Positions 7,300-16,779 of a DNA stretch of 64,000 nt are shown here, one piece after another (the first letter of the stretch is position 1; every line of letters starts with the position of its first letter). Under the pieces are notes generated by a model that was given only the letters and a program-made list of their open reading frames with translations, did no database searches and had not been told where the DNA came from. Source of the stretch: Myxococcales bacterium (GTDB taxonomy: Bacteria > Myxococcota_A > Polyangia > Nannocystales > Nannocystaceae); the NCBI GenBank assembly GCA_014240065.1, contig JAAZXR010000006.1, positions 1 through 64,000 on the forward strand, given 5' to 3'. The position numbers and the translations under genes are program-made.

Positions 7300-9246
7300 T
7301 CAGGCCGCGTCGTTGTCTTGATCTTCTGGGGCGGCGATGACCGTGAACAGCGTGTCCCCGCCATCTTCAAGGAACAGCGGCGTCTCCTCGCGTGGAGAGA
7401 TCTCGATAATCGTGCCGTGGGCGGGCGCGTCGCACCCGTCGAATACGAGCGAGAACAGGCTCGCGAGGCGATCGGTGCCGGGTCGCCACTCCTCGGCCTC
7501 GAGGATGTCGGAGATTCGCTCGCTCGCCTCGAAGCGGTCGAGCTCCGGGGCCGTGTCTTCCGGCCCCGGTCGCGATGTGGCGGGGGTGATGTACAGGTAG
7601 TTGGTGGACTCGAGTTCACCAGCGCGCTCGTTCACCGACATTCGATCTTGGGTATCGAAGATCGTGACGCGCTCAAGGAACCCTCTGCCCTGGAACCCGC
7701 CGTCCTCGTCAATCGTCACGCAGCCTAGCTCGATTCGAACCGGAAAAAACAGCGACGTGGCCTCGCGCGCGACAATACCGGACGCAACATTCTCGGCGGT
7801 GTCCCAGGCATGACTTTCAGTCTTGCTGGTCAAGAGAGTCCGCAACGCGAACTGCGCCGAGAGCGACAAGAACGCGGCCGCCACCCCCTCACCGGAGACT
7901 TCGCCGGCGATGATCTTGAGCTCGTGTTCGGGGGTCTTGAGCATATCCGCGAAGGTGCCGGCGAGCACCTCACCCCGCAGACGATGGGCGGTGGCGGCGA
8001 CGTTGTCGAGCTCAAGTTCGTAGGGCAAGAGGGTGCCGTGGAGGCGCGCGATCGCGAAGTGGAGGTCGTCTCGACAGTCGATCCGGTCTTCGATCGCAGC
8101 CTCTGCGCCCGCGAGCATCGATCGGAGCACCCGGATCTGAAGATCGATGGCGTACGAGAATCCGCAGAGGGCGGCGATGAGCGCCAGGCTCCACGCCGTA
8201 CCGAACACTGCGGTGAGGGTGAACAGCAGCGACAGGGACAACACCATGGCGAAGAAGATCCTGGTGGCGTGGCTGTCGGTCGTCCTCGTCGGCAGCGGCT
8301 GCACTTCCATACGGTGCTCGAGCGTTTCGCGAGAGACACCTTTACCGACGCGGTGTTGAAAGCGCGCGCGATCCTCTTCAAACCGGATCCCCTCGAGTGA
8401 AGGAGTCGAGATGACGTCGCCCGTGTCAGGGTCGAAGATCGCGATCCACTGAATGTCGTGTGGATCGAGCACCTCATCCGCATACAGCTCGAGCAGGCGG
8501 GTGAGGTTCGTGGGCTCGTTCTCTCCGCCGAGGACGGCCGTCCTCAGGATCCAGCCGGCGGTCAGGGTCGCGGTGAGGTCACCCTTGAGCAGCGCGAGGA
8601 GGACGCGACCGTCGAACAGCCGCGTCGCCATATTGAGGTGATCGTGCGTGAGACCTTGGCCACGCACTGCCGGCGCCAAGGACGGATCTGCGAGGATTCG
8701 CGTGAGCGCGCGCAGCTCCATGGTGTCGCGGGCGATCCCCTGGTCGTGGACCGCCGCGGTGTCCTCAAAATGCTCGACGCGCAGATTGACGATTCGCGTG
8801 TTGCCGAGGGCGAGACCCAAGATCGCGGTCCATCCAAGGATGGCGAGCCACCCCATGATGTCGGCGATGGAAGAGAGAGAGAAGGCGCCAAAGGCCGCAC
8901 CGGGGAGCAGGAAAGTGGCGGCCAATGTGGCGACGACAGCGGCGGCCGTGGCGGTCCACACGGGCGCACCCACGATGAGCATGGTGGTCGGCACGATCGC
9001 CGCGATCATCGGGGTTTGAGCGAGCCCGAGATGCGAGATGAAGACCACGAGGGAGAGCGAGCTGGTGGCCGCGCACACGGCCGCGACCATGCGGTCGTGC
9101 ACCGACAGCAAGGTCATGATCGTCGCTGCCAAGATGGCGAAGGGCGCGACGAGGCCACCTGGATTTTCCGGGAGAAATCCAAGCACCACGGGGGCGGCAC
9201 TCAACAAGAGAACGAGTGCGCAGGCGAGCCGACGTTCGAACGTCAT
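7300..9246 (-). CDS. Multi-pass membrane protein with a degenerate SpoIIE/RsbU-type phosphatase domain
   Basis: The 648-residue protein has about six N-terminal membrane helices (residues ~5-155), a cytoplasmic segment, a further pair of helices around 330-370, and a C-terminal domain that aligns by eye with the SpoIIE/RsbU PP2C domain. The key metal ligands look lost. The usual GGDFYD is replaced by AGTFAD, GDVSGHG reads GEVSGEG, and the later DGVTE-like position reads ITPATS. The fold may therefore be kept without metal-dependent phosphatase activity, perhaps as a binding or sensing domain. The motif comparison is seen in the sequence; loss of activity is inference. No anti-sigma or anti-anti-sigma genes are adjacent. 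Confidence 0.65.
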   Translation of the reverse strand: MTFERRLACALVLLLSAAPVVLGFLPENPGGLVAPFAILAATIMTLLSVHDRMVAAVCAATSSLSLVVFISHLGLAQTPMIAAIVPTTMLIVGAPVWTATAAAVVATLAATFLLPGAAFGAFSLSSIADIMGWLAILGWTAILGLALGNTRIVNLRVEHFEDTAAVHDQGIARDTMELRALTRILADPSLAPAVRGQGLTHDHLNMATRLFDGRVLLALLKGDLTATLTAGWILRTAVLGGENEPTNLTRLLELYADEVLDPHDIQWIAIFDPDTGDVISTPSLEGIRFEEDRARFQHRVGKGVSRETLEHRMEVQPLPTRTTDSHATRIFFAMVLSLSLLFTLTAVFGTAWSLALIAALCGFSYAIDLQIRVLRSMLAGAEAAIEDRIDCRDDLHFAIARLHGTLLPYELELDNVAATAHRLRGEVLAGTFADMLKTPEHELKIIAGEVSGEGVAAAFLSLSAQFALRTLLTSKTESHAWDTAENVASGIVAREATSLFFPVRIELGCVTIDEDGGFQGRGFLERVTIFDTQDRMSVNERAGELESTNYLYITPATSRPGPEDTAPELDRFEASERISDILEAEEWRPGTDRLASLFSLVFDGCDAPAHGTIIEISPREETPLFLEDGGDTLFTVIAAPEDQDNDAA

Positions 9247-9392
9247 CTAGATAGGGGAATCGGCCTCTTCACCGCGTTCTGTAGCCGCGGAGGGGGGTTT
9301 AGATGGCGCAAGGAGGTTGAATTCCGCGCGCGGTCGGCCGCAGATCTCGCGCGGTGGCCCGTTCCGTGCCTCCACGCGGTGAAGGGACGCCC

Positions 9393-9704
9393 CTAGCTTT
9401 GGATCAGCGCTACGAGCTCGCCGCTCTCATCCAGCTCGCGCACAATATCGCAACCGCCGACGAACTCACCGTTCACGTAGAGCTGCGGGATGGTCGGCCA
9501 GTTCGCGTGCAGTTTAATTTGCTGTCGTACGCCGGGATCTGCGAGCACATTGAAGGTCTCAAATTTGGCGCCGTGTTGCTTGAGACGTGCGACGACCTCA
9601 TGGGAGAAGCCGCATGACGGGAAGCTCTTGTTGCCCTTCATAAAGAGCATGACTTTGTTGTCTTGGAGGAGGCGATCAATGGTGGCTTGCGGATCTGCGG
9701 TCAT
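9393..9704 (-). CDS. grxD: Monothiol glutaredoxin (GrxD/Grx4 family)
   Basis: The 103-residue protein contains the monothiol CGFS active site within [12 protein letters not shown], preceded by VMLFMKGNK, then the cis-Pro segment [24 protein letters not shown] glutaredoxins bind glutathione-ligated [2Fe-2S] clusters and help deliver them. I chose the ATG at 9704 over the in-frame GTG at 9716, because GAGAT lies at a workable distance before it and homologues start near this point. Both starts give the same core. Confidence 0.9.
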   Translation of the reverse strand: MTADPQATIDRLLQDNKVMLFMKGNKSFPSCGFSHEVVARLKQHGAKFETFNVLADPGVRQQIKLHANWPTIPQLYVNGEFVGGCDIVRELDESGELVALIQS

Positions 9705-9812
9705 GGCGAATCTCACGTGGTATAGCAGCGCGTCCGCTCAGCGCGGATCGGACTCAAAGAGCATACCGTGGGTAGCTCCCGAGTCCACACCTGGGGCAAT
9801 ATCACCGTGACC

Positions 9813-10727
9813 ATGCGAGCAGAATCAGGCGATGAGCGGGCCGGGAGAGGGCGTCGACGGTGGCTCGCGGGCGCCGCGGGGTTCGCAGCGGCGTTGTTGA
9901 CTCGCGGGTCACGTGCGAGCGCGACGCCGGCGGGACCGCCACCCCACGGGCGAAGGGGACCGGGAGCGGGGGCCGACGAAGGAGGGCTGGAGCCGGGGGG
10001 GGCCGCGCCGAAGCGGGTCTTGATGGTCGGAGACAGCATGATCGCGGGGGCGTTCGGGCTCTTCTTGGCGCGCCATCTTGAGCGCGAATACGGCGTGTCC
10101 GTCGATCGCAGCGGCAAGAGCTCCACGGGCTTGTCGCGTCCTGACTTTTTCGACTGGATCGCGGAGGTGACGCGGCTGCGTGAGCGCGGTGGTTCGTACG
10201 ACGCTGTGATCTGTATGTTCGGTGGGAACGATGGCCAAGGTCAGTTCATGGGGCGCCGCGCCGATCCGAAGTGGATCCGCTATGGCGAGGATGGCTGGGA
10301 CCAAGAGTATCGCCGCCGAGTCGTCGCGTTCGCAGCGGCGGCGACCGGGGGAACGAGCGCGCTGTACTGGGTCGGGATGCCCGTGATGGGGCTCGATCGC
10401 CTTCACGGCAGGATGCGCCACCTCAATCGAATTTATCGAGGGGAGCTTTGTGTGCGGCCGCGCGCGCACTTCATCGATATCTGGCGCACGCTCGCTGATC
10501 GCAAGGGCCGATACACCCAGCGAAAGAAGATCGGGAGGAAGCGCGTGAGCGTTCGAGCCTCGGACGGCGTACATCTCACCAGCGCCGGGGCGACGTTCTT
10601 GGTGCAGGATGTCGCGCCACGAATCGCGAATCACCTCCTGGGACGATCACAGCACACGTTCGCGGGAGCGCCCACCGTGGACGAGGCGCCGAGCCGGGAC
10701 GCGACGGCGCACGCGTCACCCCAGTGA
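9813..10727 (+). CDS. Exported SGNH/GDSL hydrolase (DUF459-like), probable Tat substrate
   Basis: Starting at the ATG at 9813, the protein opens with an Arg-rich stretch followed by a hydrophobic segment (GRRRWLAGAAGFAAALL), which resembles a Tat signal. The mature part has SGNH block I VGDSMIAGAFG, block III FGGNDG and block V DGVHLTSAG, so the Ser, Asn and Asp/His catalytic residues are present. Family members are esterases or O-acyl hydrolases of the cell envelope; DUF459 proteins are often near polysaccharide-acetylation genes, but none is visible here. An upstream in-frame GTG at 9768 is possible but adds no conserved sequence. The 3' end overlaps the convergent winged-helix gene by 12 nt. 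Confidence 0.75.
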   Translation: MRAESGDERAGRGRRRWLAGAAGFAAALLTRGSRASATPAGPPPHGRRGPGAGADEGGLEPGGAAPKRVLMVGDSMIAGAFGLFLARHLEREYGVSVDRSGKSSTGLSRPDFFDWIAEVTRLRERGGSYDAVICMFGGNDGQGQFMGRRADPKWIRYGEDGWDQEYRRRVVAFAAAATGGTSALYWVGMPVMGLDRLHGRMRHLNRIYRGELCVRPRAHFIDIWRTLADRKGRYTQRKKIGRKRVSVRASDGVHLTSAGATFLVQDVAPRIANHLLGRSQHTFAGAPTVDEAPSRDATAHASPQ

Positions 10728-11243
10728 GCTAAAGACGGCGTTCTTCCCGGCGCCGATCCGCTCGACGCGCTCGGCCTTCACCAGCGCCGTGAGATGGAAG
10801 CGCAGCACTCTTCGATCGAGCTCCGTATATTCGAGGAGGTCGTCGAACGTCATCTCGTCGTTGCCCTCCAAGAACGGCAGCACCAACTGCGCGATGTCTT
10901 CCGTGGAGACGCCGCCGTCGACCGGCGCGCGGGATTCCTTTTTGGTGTCGGCCGCTGGCAGTCCGAGCTCCTCCTCAAGGAAGCGCTTCTTTTTTTTCTT
11001 CTTCGCGGGTCGCGCGCCTTCGGCTTCGAGGGGAGATCTCCCGGTGCCGAGCTGTTGAAGATCTTCCATCGTGATCTTTGAAAACTGCGGCCACATCTCA
11101 CGGTCTCGCAGGTAGACGACGAGATCTGCCAGGCGCACGTTCTCGGGCCCGCGGAGCTGTCGCAAGGTCTCGACGGCGCTGAGGCGTTCGAGCGTGCCTC
11201 CGCCGGTTTCCGCGCGGTAGATCGCGTTGACGTCTTTGGTCAT
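10716..11243 (-). CDS. Putative winged-helix DNA-binding protein with a poly-Lys linker
   Basis: From the ATG at 11243 the protein has 175 residues: an N-terminal helical domain (~60 residues), a linker with six consecutive Lys, and a C-terminal region (ISTEDIAQLVLPFL to the end) whose helix-turn-helix and wing pattern (DDLLEYTELDRRVLRFHLTA, then VERIGAGKNAVFSSL) fits a winged helix. The frame is open further upstream to 11813, but that part is Pro/Arg/Ser-rich, resembles translated intergenic sequence and has no homology-like features. It is transcribed divergently from nrdJ, across an 837-bp gap. Its target is unknown. Confidence 0.65.
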   Translation of the reverse strand: MTKDVNAIYRAETGGGTLERLSAVETLRQLRGPENVRLADLVVYLRDREMWPQFSKITMEDLQQLGTGRSPLEAEGARPAKKKKKKRFLEEELGLPAADTKKESRAPVDGGVSTEDIAQLVLPFLEGNDEMTFDDLLEYTELDRRVLRFHLTALVKAERVERIGAGKNAVFSSLG

Positions 11244-11731
11244 AGTGGGTGGGAGGGGGGCCACGAGGGCTGGCCGACCCGATCCGTTGGCAGTTTGGCG
11301 CGGTAGGGCGCGCGGGGCAAGGCCTGGTTGCTCGTCAGCGATGGACTCGACACGGACCCATCTGGAACGGGCCACGGAGCCAGTAGTTTGGCGACGAAAC
11401 CGCGCCCTGAATCGTTCGGGTGATCGAGAAGATCTCCAAGGGAGGAATTTTTTTGTGGGCGTGAAGATTTTTTGATGCGCAAGTGGGCCTTGGGCTGGGG
11501 ATGGCGCCTGTTGACTGTCCGAACTTGGGGCGGATATTTGGTGCGTGTGGGCGGCACTAGCAAGAGCGGGGCCACGGCAAATTTCGATCCCTGATCCGCC
11601 ACCTGAACGCCGTTGCTTGGAGTCATGTCCAGAGAGTCTCTCGAAGAATCTTTCCCGATACGAGCCACCGGCCCGACAGCCGGTTGCTGTGGAAAAGTGC
11701 GCAAAACTCGCCTTGCAAACATCTTGCGCAA

Positions 11732-11747
11732 CCACCAGATATTGTGT
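11732..11747 (+). promoter_or_regulatory. Candidate NrdR box upstream of nrdJ
   Basis: CCACCAGATATTGTGT matches the published 16-bp NrdR consensus acaCwAtATaTwGTgt at 13 of 16 positions, including the whole right half. A weaker copy (10 of 16) starts exactly 31 bp downstream at 11763, which is about three helical turns and the usual spacing for NrdR box pairs. A possible promoter, TTGCAA at 11713 with GATATT at 11738, overlaps the box but its spacer is long (19 nt). Confidence 0.45.
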
Positions 11748-11911
11748 TTTATAGATGTTCGACCTCAACATCCTGGGTTCGATCGAAGATCCACTCCCGG
11801 GAGCTCCGCCCACTTATTCCCCGGGCACTTGTCTGGTTTACATTTACCCCGCCCTTGGCTGCCCACATACGCGTTTCACGCATCAAGCTGAACGCCACCC
11901 TACGCTCATCT

Positions 11912-11931
11912 GAACACCTGTATCGGTGTTC
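11912..11931. promoter_or_regulatory. Perfect inverted repeat GAACACC-N6-GGTGTTC
   Basis: Two 7-nt arms are perfectly complementary around the spacer TGTATC. The element lies about 150 nt upstream of the nrdJ start. It could be a dimeric operator or an RNA hairpin in the nrdJ leader. It does not match the GAAC-N4-GTTC spacing of Gram-positive LexA boxes. Confidence 0.5.
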
Positions 11932-12080
11932 TCCCAGCCACCAGCGGCTTGGGTTTTGGTGAGTCCGGGATCTTTTGCCCTCAAAATTCAAGAAAAAACC
12001 AGCGCTGAGCTGTCAAATCCCCTCCATCCTCATCCTCCTTGTCCTCCCCCCTTCCTCCCATCTCAAGAAATCCCGTCGCC

Positions 12081-15000
12081 ATGCATTTGACCCGTTTGTT
12101 TACCTCGCAATCCAACGCTGCCTACGAAGGCGTGAGCTTCGAGCCGCGCGCTTCGAAGATCACCAACCCCGACGGATCGGTCGTCTTTGAAGCCAGCGAT
12201 ATCTCCGTTCCTCGCGGATGGTCCCAGGTGGCCGTCGACATCATGGCGCAGAAGTATTTTCGCCGGGCCGGGGTCCCTTCGCGAATCAAGCCGGTCCCGG
12301 AGGAGGGCGTGCCGGAGTGGTTGTGGCGGAGTGAGCCGGACCTCAAGGCGCTCGAGGAGCTGCCGCAAGACCAGCAGTACGGGGGAGAGACCGACACGCG
12401 GCAGGTGTTCAATCGCCTCGTCGGTTGCTGGACCTACTGGGGATGGAAGCACGACTACTTTGAAGACGAGGCGTCCGCGCGGGTATTTTATGATGAGTTG
12501 ACGACGATGCTCGCGCGCCAAATGGCGGCGCCCAACAGCCCGCAGTGGTTCAACACCGGCTTGCATTGGGCCTACGGCATCTCCGGACCGGCTCAAGGTC
12601 ATCATTATGTCGATCCCGATACCGGCGAGCTCATGCGCTCCAAGAACGCATACGAGCACCCGCAGCCGCACGCATGTTTCATCCAGTCCGTGGGAGATGA
12701 TCTCGTCGGCGAGAACGGCATCATGGACCTTTGGGTTCGTGAGGCGCGGTTGTTCAAGTATGGCTCGGGGACCGGCTCAAACTTCTCCAACATTCGCGGT
12801 GAGGGAGAGCCCCTCTCCGGTGGCGGGCGCTCGAGCGGCTTGATGAGCTTCCTTCGCATCGGGGATCGAGCGGCCGGCGCGATCAAGAGCGGGGGGACCA
12901 CGCGGCGCGCGGCGAAGATGGTGGTGGTGGATGTGGATCACCCCGACATCGAGAAGTACATCGACTGGAAGGTGGTCGAGGAGCAAAAGGTCGCGTCGTT
13001 GGTGACCGGCAGCAAGCTCTGCAACCATCACCTCAACGAGGTGATTCGCGCGTGTCACTCGCTCCCTTCTCAAGGGGACGGCGACGACAGCGATCGTTTC
13101 AGCCTCAAGGCCAACCGCGAACTCCGAAAGGCGATCAAGGGCGCCCGGAAAGATCGAATCTCCGAGAACTATATCCAGCGCGCGATCCAGCTCGCAAAGC
13201 AGGGCGCCCGGGCCCTCGAGTTCCGCGAGTACGACACCAATTGGGACTCCGAGGCCTACGCCACCGTCGCGGGCCAAAACTCCAACAACTCGGTGCGGAT
13301 GTCCGACAACTTCCTCAACGCCGTCGAAGAGGACGGGACCTGGGACCTGCTCCGTCGCACCGACGGGAAGGTCGCGCGGACCCTGAAGGCGCGCGACCTC
13401 TGGGACAAGGTGGGCTTCAGCGCGTGGGCGTGTGCCGATCCAGGGCTCCAGTTTGATACGACCATTAACGATTGGCACACGTGCCCCCAGTCCGGTCGAA
13501 TCAACGCGAGCAACCCATGCTCGGAGTACATGTTCTTGGACGACACCGCGTGCAACCTCGCGTCGATCAACCTGATGAAGTACACGCACACGTCTGGCGC
13601 GCTCGCAGGTGAGCTAGACACGGACGCAATTCGGCACGCGTGTCGCCTGCTGACGATCGTGCTTGAGGTGTCCGTGCTGATGGCGCAGTTCCCGAGCAAG
13701 TCGATCGCGGAGCTCTCCTACAAGTTCCGAACCCTCGGGCTCGGCTACGCGAATCTCGGGACGTACTTCATGTGGCGCGGCATCCCCTACGACTCCGACG
13801 AGGCGGTGGCGATCTGCGGCGGTGTGACGGCGCTCATGACCTCCTCCGCGTACGCCATGTCCGCGGCGCTCGCGGAGCGCCATGGCACGTTCTCGGGCTA
13901 CGAGGAGAACGCGGGCTCCATGCTTCGGGTGATGCGCAATCACCGTCGCGCTGCCTATGACGCCGCGTCCTCCGAATATGAAAATCTGCAGACCTCCCCC
14001 ATGGGGATCTCGGCTGGGCAGTGCCCGAAGCCGCTGCTTGAAGCGGCGAAGGCCGAGTGGGATCTGGCGCTGAGCCTCGGTGAGAAACATGGCTACCGAA
14101 ATGCGCAGGTGACCGTGATCGCGCCCACGGGGACCATCGGTCTGCTCATGGACTGTGACACCACAGGGATCGAGCCCGACTTCGCGCTCGTGAAATTCAA
14201 GAAACTCGCCGGCGGCGGGTACTTCAAGATCATCAACCAGACGGTGCCCTCGGCGCTTGAGAAGCTGGGGTACACCGACAGCCAAATCCATGACGTCGTG
14301 AACTTCGTCAAGGGGGTCGGGACGCTGCGAGGTTGCCCACATATCGATCATGCGGCGCTTCGAGGCAAGGGCTTCACAGACCAGATGATCGAGCAAGTCG
14401 AGGCGGAGCTTAATCAGGCGTTCGAGATCGGCTTCGCGTTCAATCGCTACGTCCTCGGTGATGATTTTTGTAAGGGCGTGCTCGGGATCTCCGATGAGGA
14501 TCTTGACGATCCGGGCTTCAGCCTCCTCGAAGGGATCGGCTTCACGCGTGAGCAGATCACCGCGGCGAACGACTATGTCTGCGGCACCATGACGATCGAG
14601 GGCGCGCCCCACATCAAAGACGAGCACCTCGCGGTGTTCGACTGCGCGAACAAGTGTGGACGCCACGGTGTTCGGTTCATCCGTCCGATGGCGCATGTTC
14701 GGATGATGGCCGCCGCGCAACCGTTCTTGTCTGGCGCCATCTCAAAGACCATCAATATGCCCGCGGAGGCGACGGTCGAGGAGGTCCAAGAGGTCTATTT
14801 GGCGTCCTGGAAGCTGGCCGTGAAGGCGATCGCTTTGTACCGAGATGGCTCGAAGCTCAGTCAGCCGCTCAGCGCGGCGCTCGCAGCCGACGTGTTCGAC
14901 GACGTCGCCGACGAGGATGAAGTGGTGGAGCCCGAGCGACCCACGGTGGAGAAGATCACCGAGAAACTCGTGTATCGCTACATCGCGAAGCGTCGACGTA

Positions 15001-15761
15001 TGCCCAATCGCCGCATCGGCTATACCCAAAAGGCCACCATTGGTGGACACAAGGTCTACATCCACACGGGCGAATATGAGGATGGCACGCTCGGTGAAAT
15101 CTTCATCGACATGCACAAGGAGGGCGCGGCGTTCCGTTCCCTCATGAATTGCTTCGCGATCGCGACGAGCTTGGGGCTGCAATATGGCGTACCGCTCGAG
15201 GAGTTCGCGGACGCGTTTTGCTTCACGCGGTTCGAGCCCAACGGGATGGTTCACGGCCACAAGAACATCAAGATGTCGACGTCCATCGTGGACTACATCT
15301 TCCGTGAGTTGGCCATCTCCTATCTGGGGCGGTACGAGCTCGCGCAAGTTCCGCCCGAGTCGCTCGCGCCGGACACGATCGGGGGCGAAGAGGTGGACTT
15401 CGCCGAAGAAGAGGTGATCGAGGAGCGCGTATCCACACCAGGTCCGCTCAAGCTGACGAGCAAGATGCCCACGTCATCTGCCTTTTTGTTGGACGACAGC
15501 GTCGCGAGCCGCCAAAAGATCGAGGTGGAAGATCGCACCGCAGAGCTCGGCGCTCCCGCGGCGGCGTCTGCCACCTCGGCCAGCCAAAGCCGGGCGAAGA
15601 CCGAGTTGACCTCGGCCGCGAAGGAAGCGGAGCAGGTGCGCGTCGCGAAGATGAAGGGATACGAGGGCGACGCGTGCGGTTCATGTGGCTCGTTCACGCT
15701 CGTGCGTAACGGCTCGTGCCTCAAGTGCATGAGCTGCGGCGGCACCTCGGGCTGCTCGTAG
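12081..15761 (+). CDS. nrdJ: Class II (adenosylcobalamin-dependent) ribonucleotide reductase
   Basis: The 1226-residue protein reduces ribonucleotides to deoxyribonucleotides using a B12-derived radical, so it needs neither oxygen nor a small subunit. Visible signatures are [10 protein letters not shown], the barrel segments [16 protein letters not shown] and [21 protein letters not shown]-type active-site loop, the [19 protein letters not shown] loop and the C-terminal Cys cluster CGSCGS...CLKCMSCGG...GCS typical of the NrdJ_Z form. I start at the ATG at 12081 because the preceding 14 codons from a TTG at 12039 are Ser/Pro-rich and unconserved in style. No other ribonucleotide reductase is visible in the window. 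Confidence 0.95.
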   Translation: MHLTRLFTSQSNAAYEGVSFEPRASKITNPDGSVVFEASDISVPRGWSQVAVDIMAQKYFRRAGVPSRIKPVPEEGVPEWLWRSEPDLKALEELPQDQQYGGETDTRQVFNRLVGCWTYWGWKHDYFEDEASARVFYDELTTMLARQMAAPNSPQWFNTGLHWAYGISGPAQGHHYVDPDTGELMRSKNAYEHPQPHACFIQSVGDDLVGENGIMDLWVREARLFKYGSGTGSNFSNIRGEGEPLSGGGRSSGLMSFLRIGDRAAGAIKSGGTTRRAAKMVVVDVDHPDIEKYIDWKVVEEQKVASLVTGSKLCNHHLNEVIRACHSLPSQGDGDDSDRFSLKANRELRKAIKGARKDRISENYIQRAIQLAKQGARALEFREYDTNWDSEAYATVAGQNSNNSVRMSDNFLNAVEEDGTWDLLRRTDGKVARTLKARDLWDKVGFSAWACADPGLQFDTTINDWHTCPQSGRINASNPCSEYMFLDDTACNLASINLMKYTHTSGALAGELDTDAIRHACRLLTIVLEVSVLMAQFPSKSIAELSYKFRTLGLGYANLGTYFMWRGIPYDSDEAVAICGGVTALMTSSAYAMSAALAERHGTFSGYEENAGSMLRVMRNHRRAAYDAASSEYENLQTSPMGISAGQCPKPLLEAAKAEWDLALSLGEKHGYRNAQVTVIAPTGTIGLLMDCDTTGIEPDFALVKFKKLAGGGYFKIINQTVPSALEKLGYTDSQIHDVVNFVKGVGTLRGCPHIDHAALRGKGFTDQMIEQVEAELNQAFEIGFAFNRYVLGDDFCKGVLGISDEDLDDPGFSLLEGIGFTREQITAANDYVCGTMTIEGAPHIKDEHLAVFDCANKCGRHGVRFIRPMAHVRMMAAAQPFLSGAISKTINMPAEATVEEVQEVYLASWKLAVKAIALYRDGSKLSQPLSAALAADVFDDVADEDEVVEPERPTVEKITEKLVYRYIAKRRRMPNRRIGYTQKATIGGHKVYIHTGEYEDGTLGEIFIDMHKEGAAFRSLMNCFAIATSLGLQYGVPLEEFADAFCFTRFEPNGMVHGHKNIKMSTSIVDYIFRELAISYLGRYELAQVPPESLAPDTIGGEEVDFAEEEVIEERVSTPGPLKLTSKMPTSSAFLLDDSVASRQKIEVEDRTAELGAPAAASATSASQSRAKTELTSAAKEAEQVRVAKMKGYEGDACGSCGSFTLVRNGSCLKCMSCGGTSGCS

Positions 15762-16035
15762 GCCTTCGGTGCTGTGATGAACGCTGTCTCACGGATGTGG
15801 GGCGGCGACGCGCGCGCGAATATGTGGGCGCCGCGGTCGCCCCACGCCACGGGTGCTCGCGTGGGGCTGACGGACCGCCCCCGCAAGATCTTGAGCGCGC
15901 GCTCCAATGAGGACCTCTCCGCGTGTTTCGCTAGCTTCTAAAACAGCGCGACGAGGGCGCTAGATAAGTGTGGGACGCGGATTCCACTTTCTTGGGCCGT
16001 TGATCGTCGCCGTGTTACGGCCATGGTGAGGCGCC

Positions 16036-16779
16036 GTGTCCATCCTCGAACTCATCGATGTCCGAAAGACCTTCGCCGCAAGGGAGGGAGCGCAGGTCGC
16101 GCTAGACGGCGTGTCGATGAGCGTGGAGCGAGGAGAGTTCGCGCTGTTGATGGGGCCGTCGGGTGCCGGAAAGTCGACCATGCTCAAGCTTATCTTGGCG
16201 CTGGAGCGGCCCGATGAGGGCAGCATCAAGGTGGCGGACCGTGACGTTCACCGCCTGACCGCCGACAGCGTCCCCTTCCTTCGCCGAAACCTCGGCGCTG
16301 TCTTCCAAGACTTTAGGCTCTTGTCGGAGGCGACACCGCAGGAGAATGTTGGGTTGCCGCTCCGCGTGGTGGGCGTCGGCACCAACGAGGTGCGTGAGCG
16401 GTCTCGGGAGGTCTTGCTTCGCATGCACCTCGATCCAGATCTCAAGCGACCGGTGAAGACCCTGTCGGGCGGCGAGCAGCAGCGGGTGGCCCTCGCCAGG
16501 GCGTTGGTCACCGATCCGCCTGTCCTCTTGGCAGACGAACCCACCGGGAACCTCGACCCCGATCTGAGCCGCGACATCCTTGACCACCTCGTTGAAATCC
16601 AATCGCGCGGCACCACGGTGATGCTCGCCACCCACGATCCGGTGGTGCCCTCGTACGTCCCCGTGACCAGGATCCTTCATCTCGATCATGGGCTTCTCGT
16701 GCGCAACGAGGTGACCCCGAGACTGCGCGCTATCAGCGACAGGCACGACGCCGCAGCGGCGGCGGCGGAGGTGGCATGA
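16036..16779 (+). CDS. ftsE: Cell division ATP-binding protein FtsE
   Basis: This 247-residue ABC ATPase has Walker A GPSGAGKS (40-47), signature LSGGE (143-147), Walker B VLLADE (163-168) and the D-loop GNLD. The combination with an FtsX-like permease directly downstream identifies FtsE. FtsEX does not transport a substrate; its ATP cycle activates periplasmic peptidoglycan hydrolases at the septum. It begins with GTG, preceded by GAGG four nt upstream. The last ~25 residues form an Ala-rich tail. It overlaps ftsX by 4 nt. Confidence 0.93.
   Translation: MSILELIDVRKTFAAREGAQVALDGVSMSVERGEFALLMGPSGAGKSTMLKLILALERPDEGSIKVADRDVHRLTADSVPFLRRNLGAVFQDFRLLSEATPQENVGLPLRVVGVGTNEVRERSREVLLRMHLDPDLKRPVKTLSGGEQQRVALARALVTDPPVLLADEPTGNLDPDLSRDILDHLVEIQSRGTTVMLATHDPVVPSYVPVTRILHLDHGLLVRNEVTPRLRAISDRHDAAAAAAEVA

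Larger units (their letters stand above)
11244..12080. other. 837-bp intergenic region between the winged-helix gene and nrdJ
   Basis: No convincing gene is present. The short frames here are Pro/Ser/Arg-rich and overlap each other. Visible elements are a possible promoter at 11511-11538 (TTGACT-N16-GATATT), a CCGGC-N6-GCCGG hairpin near 11667-11682, a NrdR-box-like pair (11732-11747 and 11763-11778), a perfect inverted repeat at 11912-11931, and a CCCAGCC/GGCTTGGG hairpin followed by TTTT near 11933-11957. The region is unusually long for this compact genome, so a long regulated leader for nrdJ or a small RNA is plausible. Confidence 0.6.

Noticed and set aside
11244-11813. 190-codon N-terminal extension of the winged-helix gene
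   Set aside because: Pro/Ser/Arg-rich, no conserved pattern, and it overlaps the nrdJ regulatory region. The ATG at 11243 gives a compact protein.
11244-12080. Cobalamin riboswitch upstream of nrdJ
   Set aside because: I looked for the conserved GCCACTG-type B12 box and its partner segments and did not find them. A covariance search would be decisive.
15795-15850. Terminator after nrdJ
   Set aside because: TGGGGCG and CGCCCCA can pair, but the loop is long and no T-run follows, so it does not meet the standard for a terminator.
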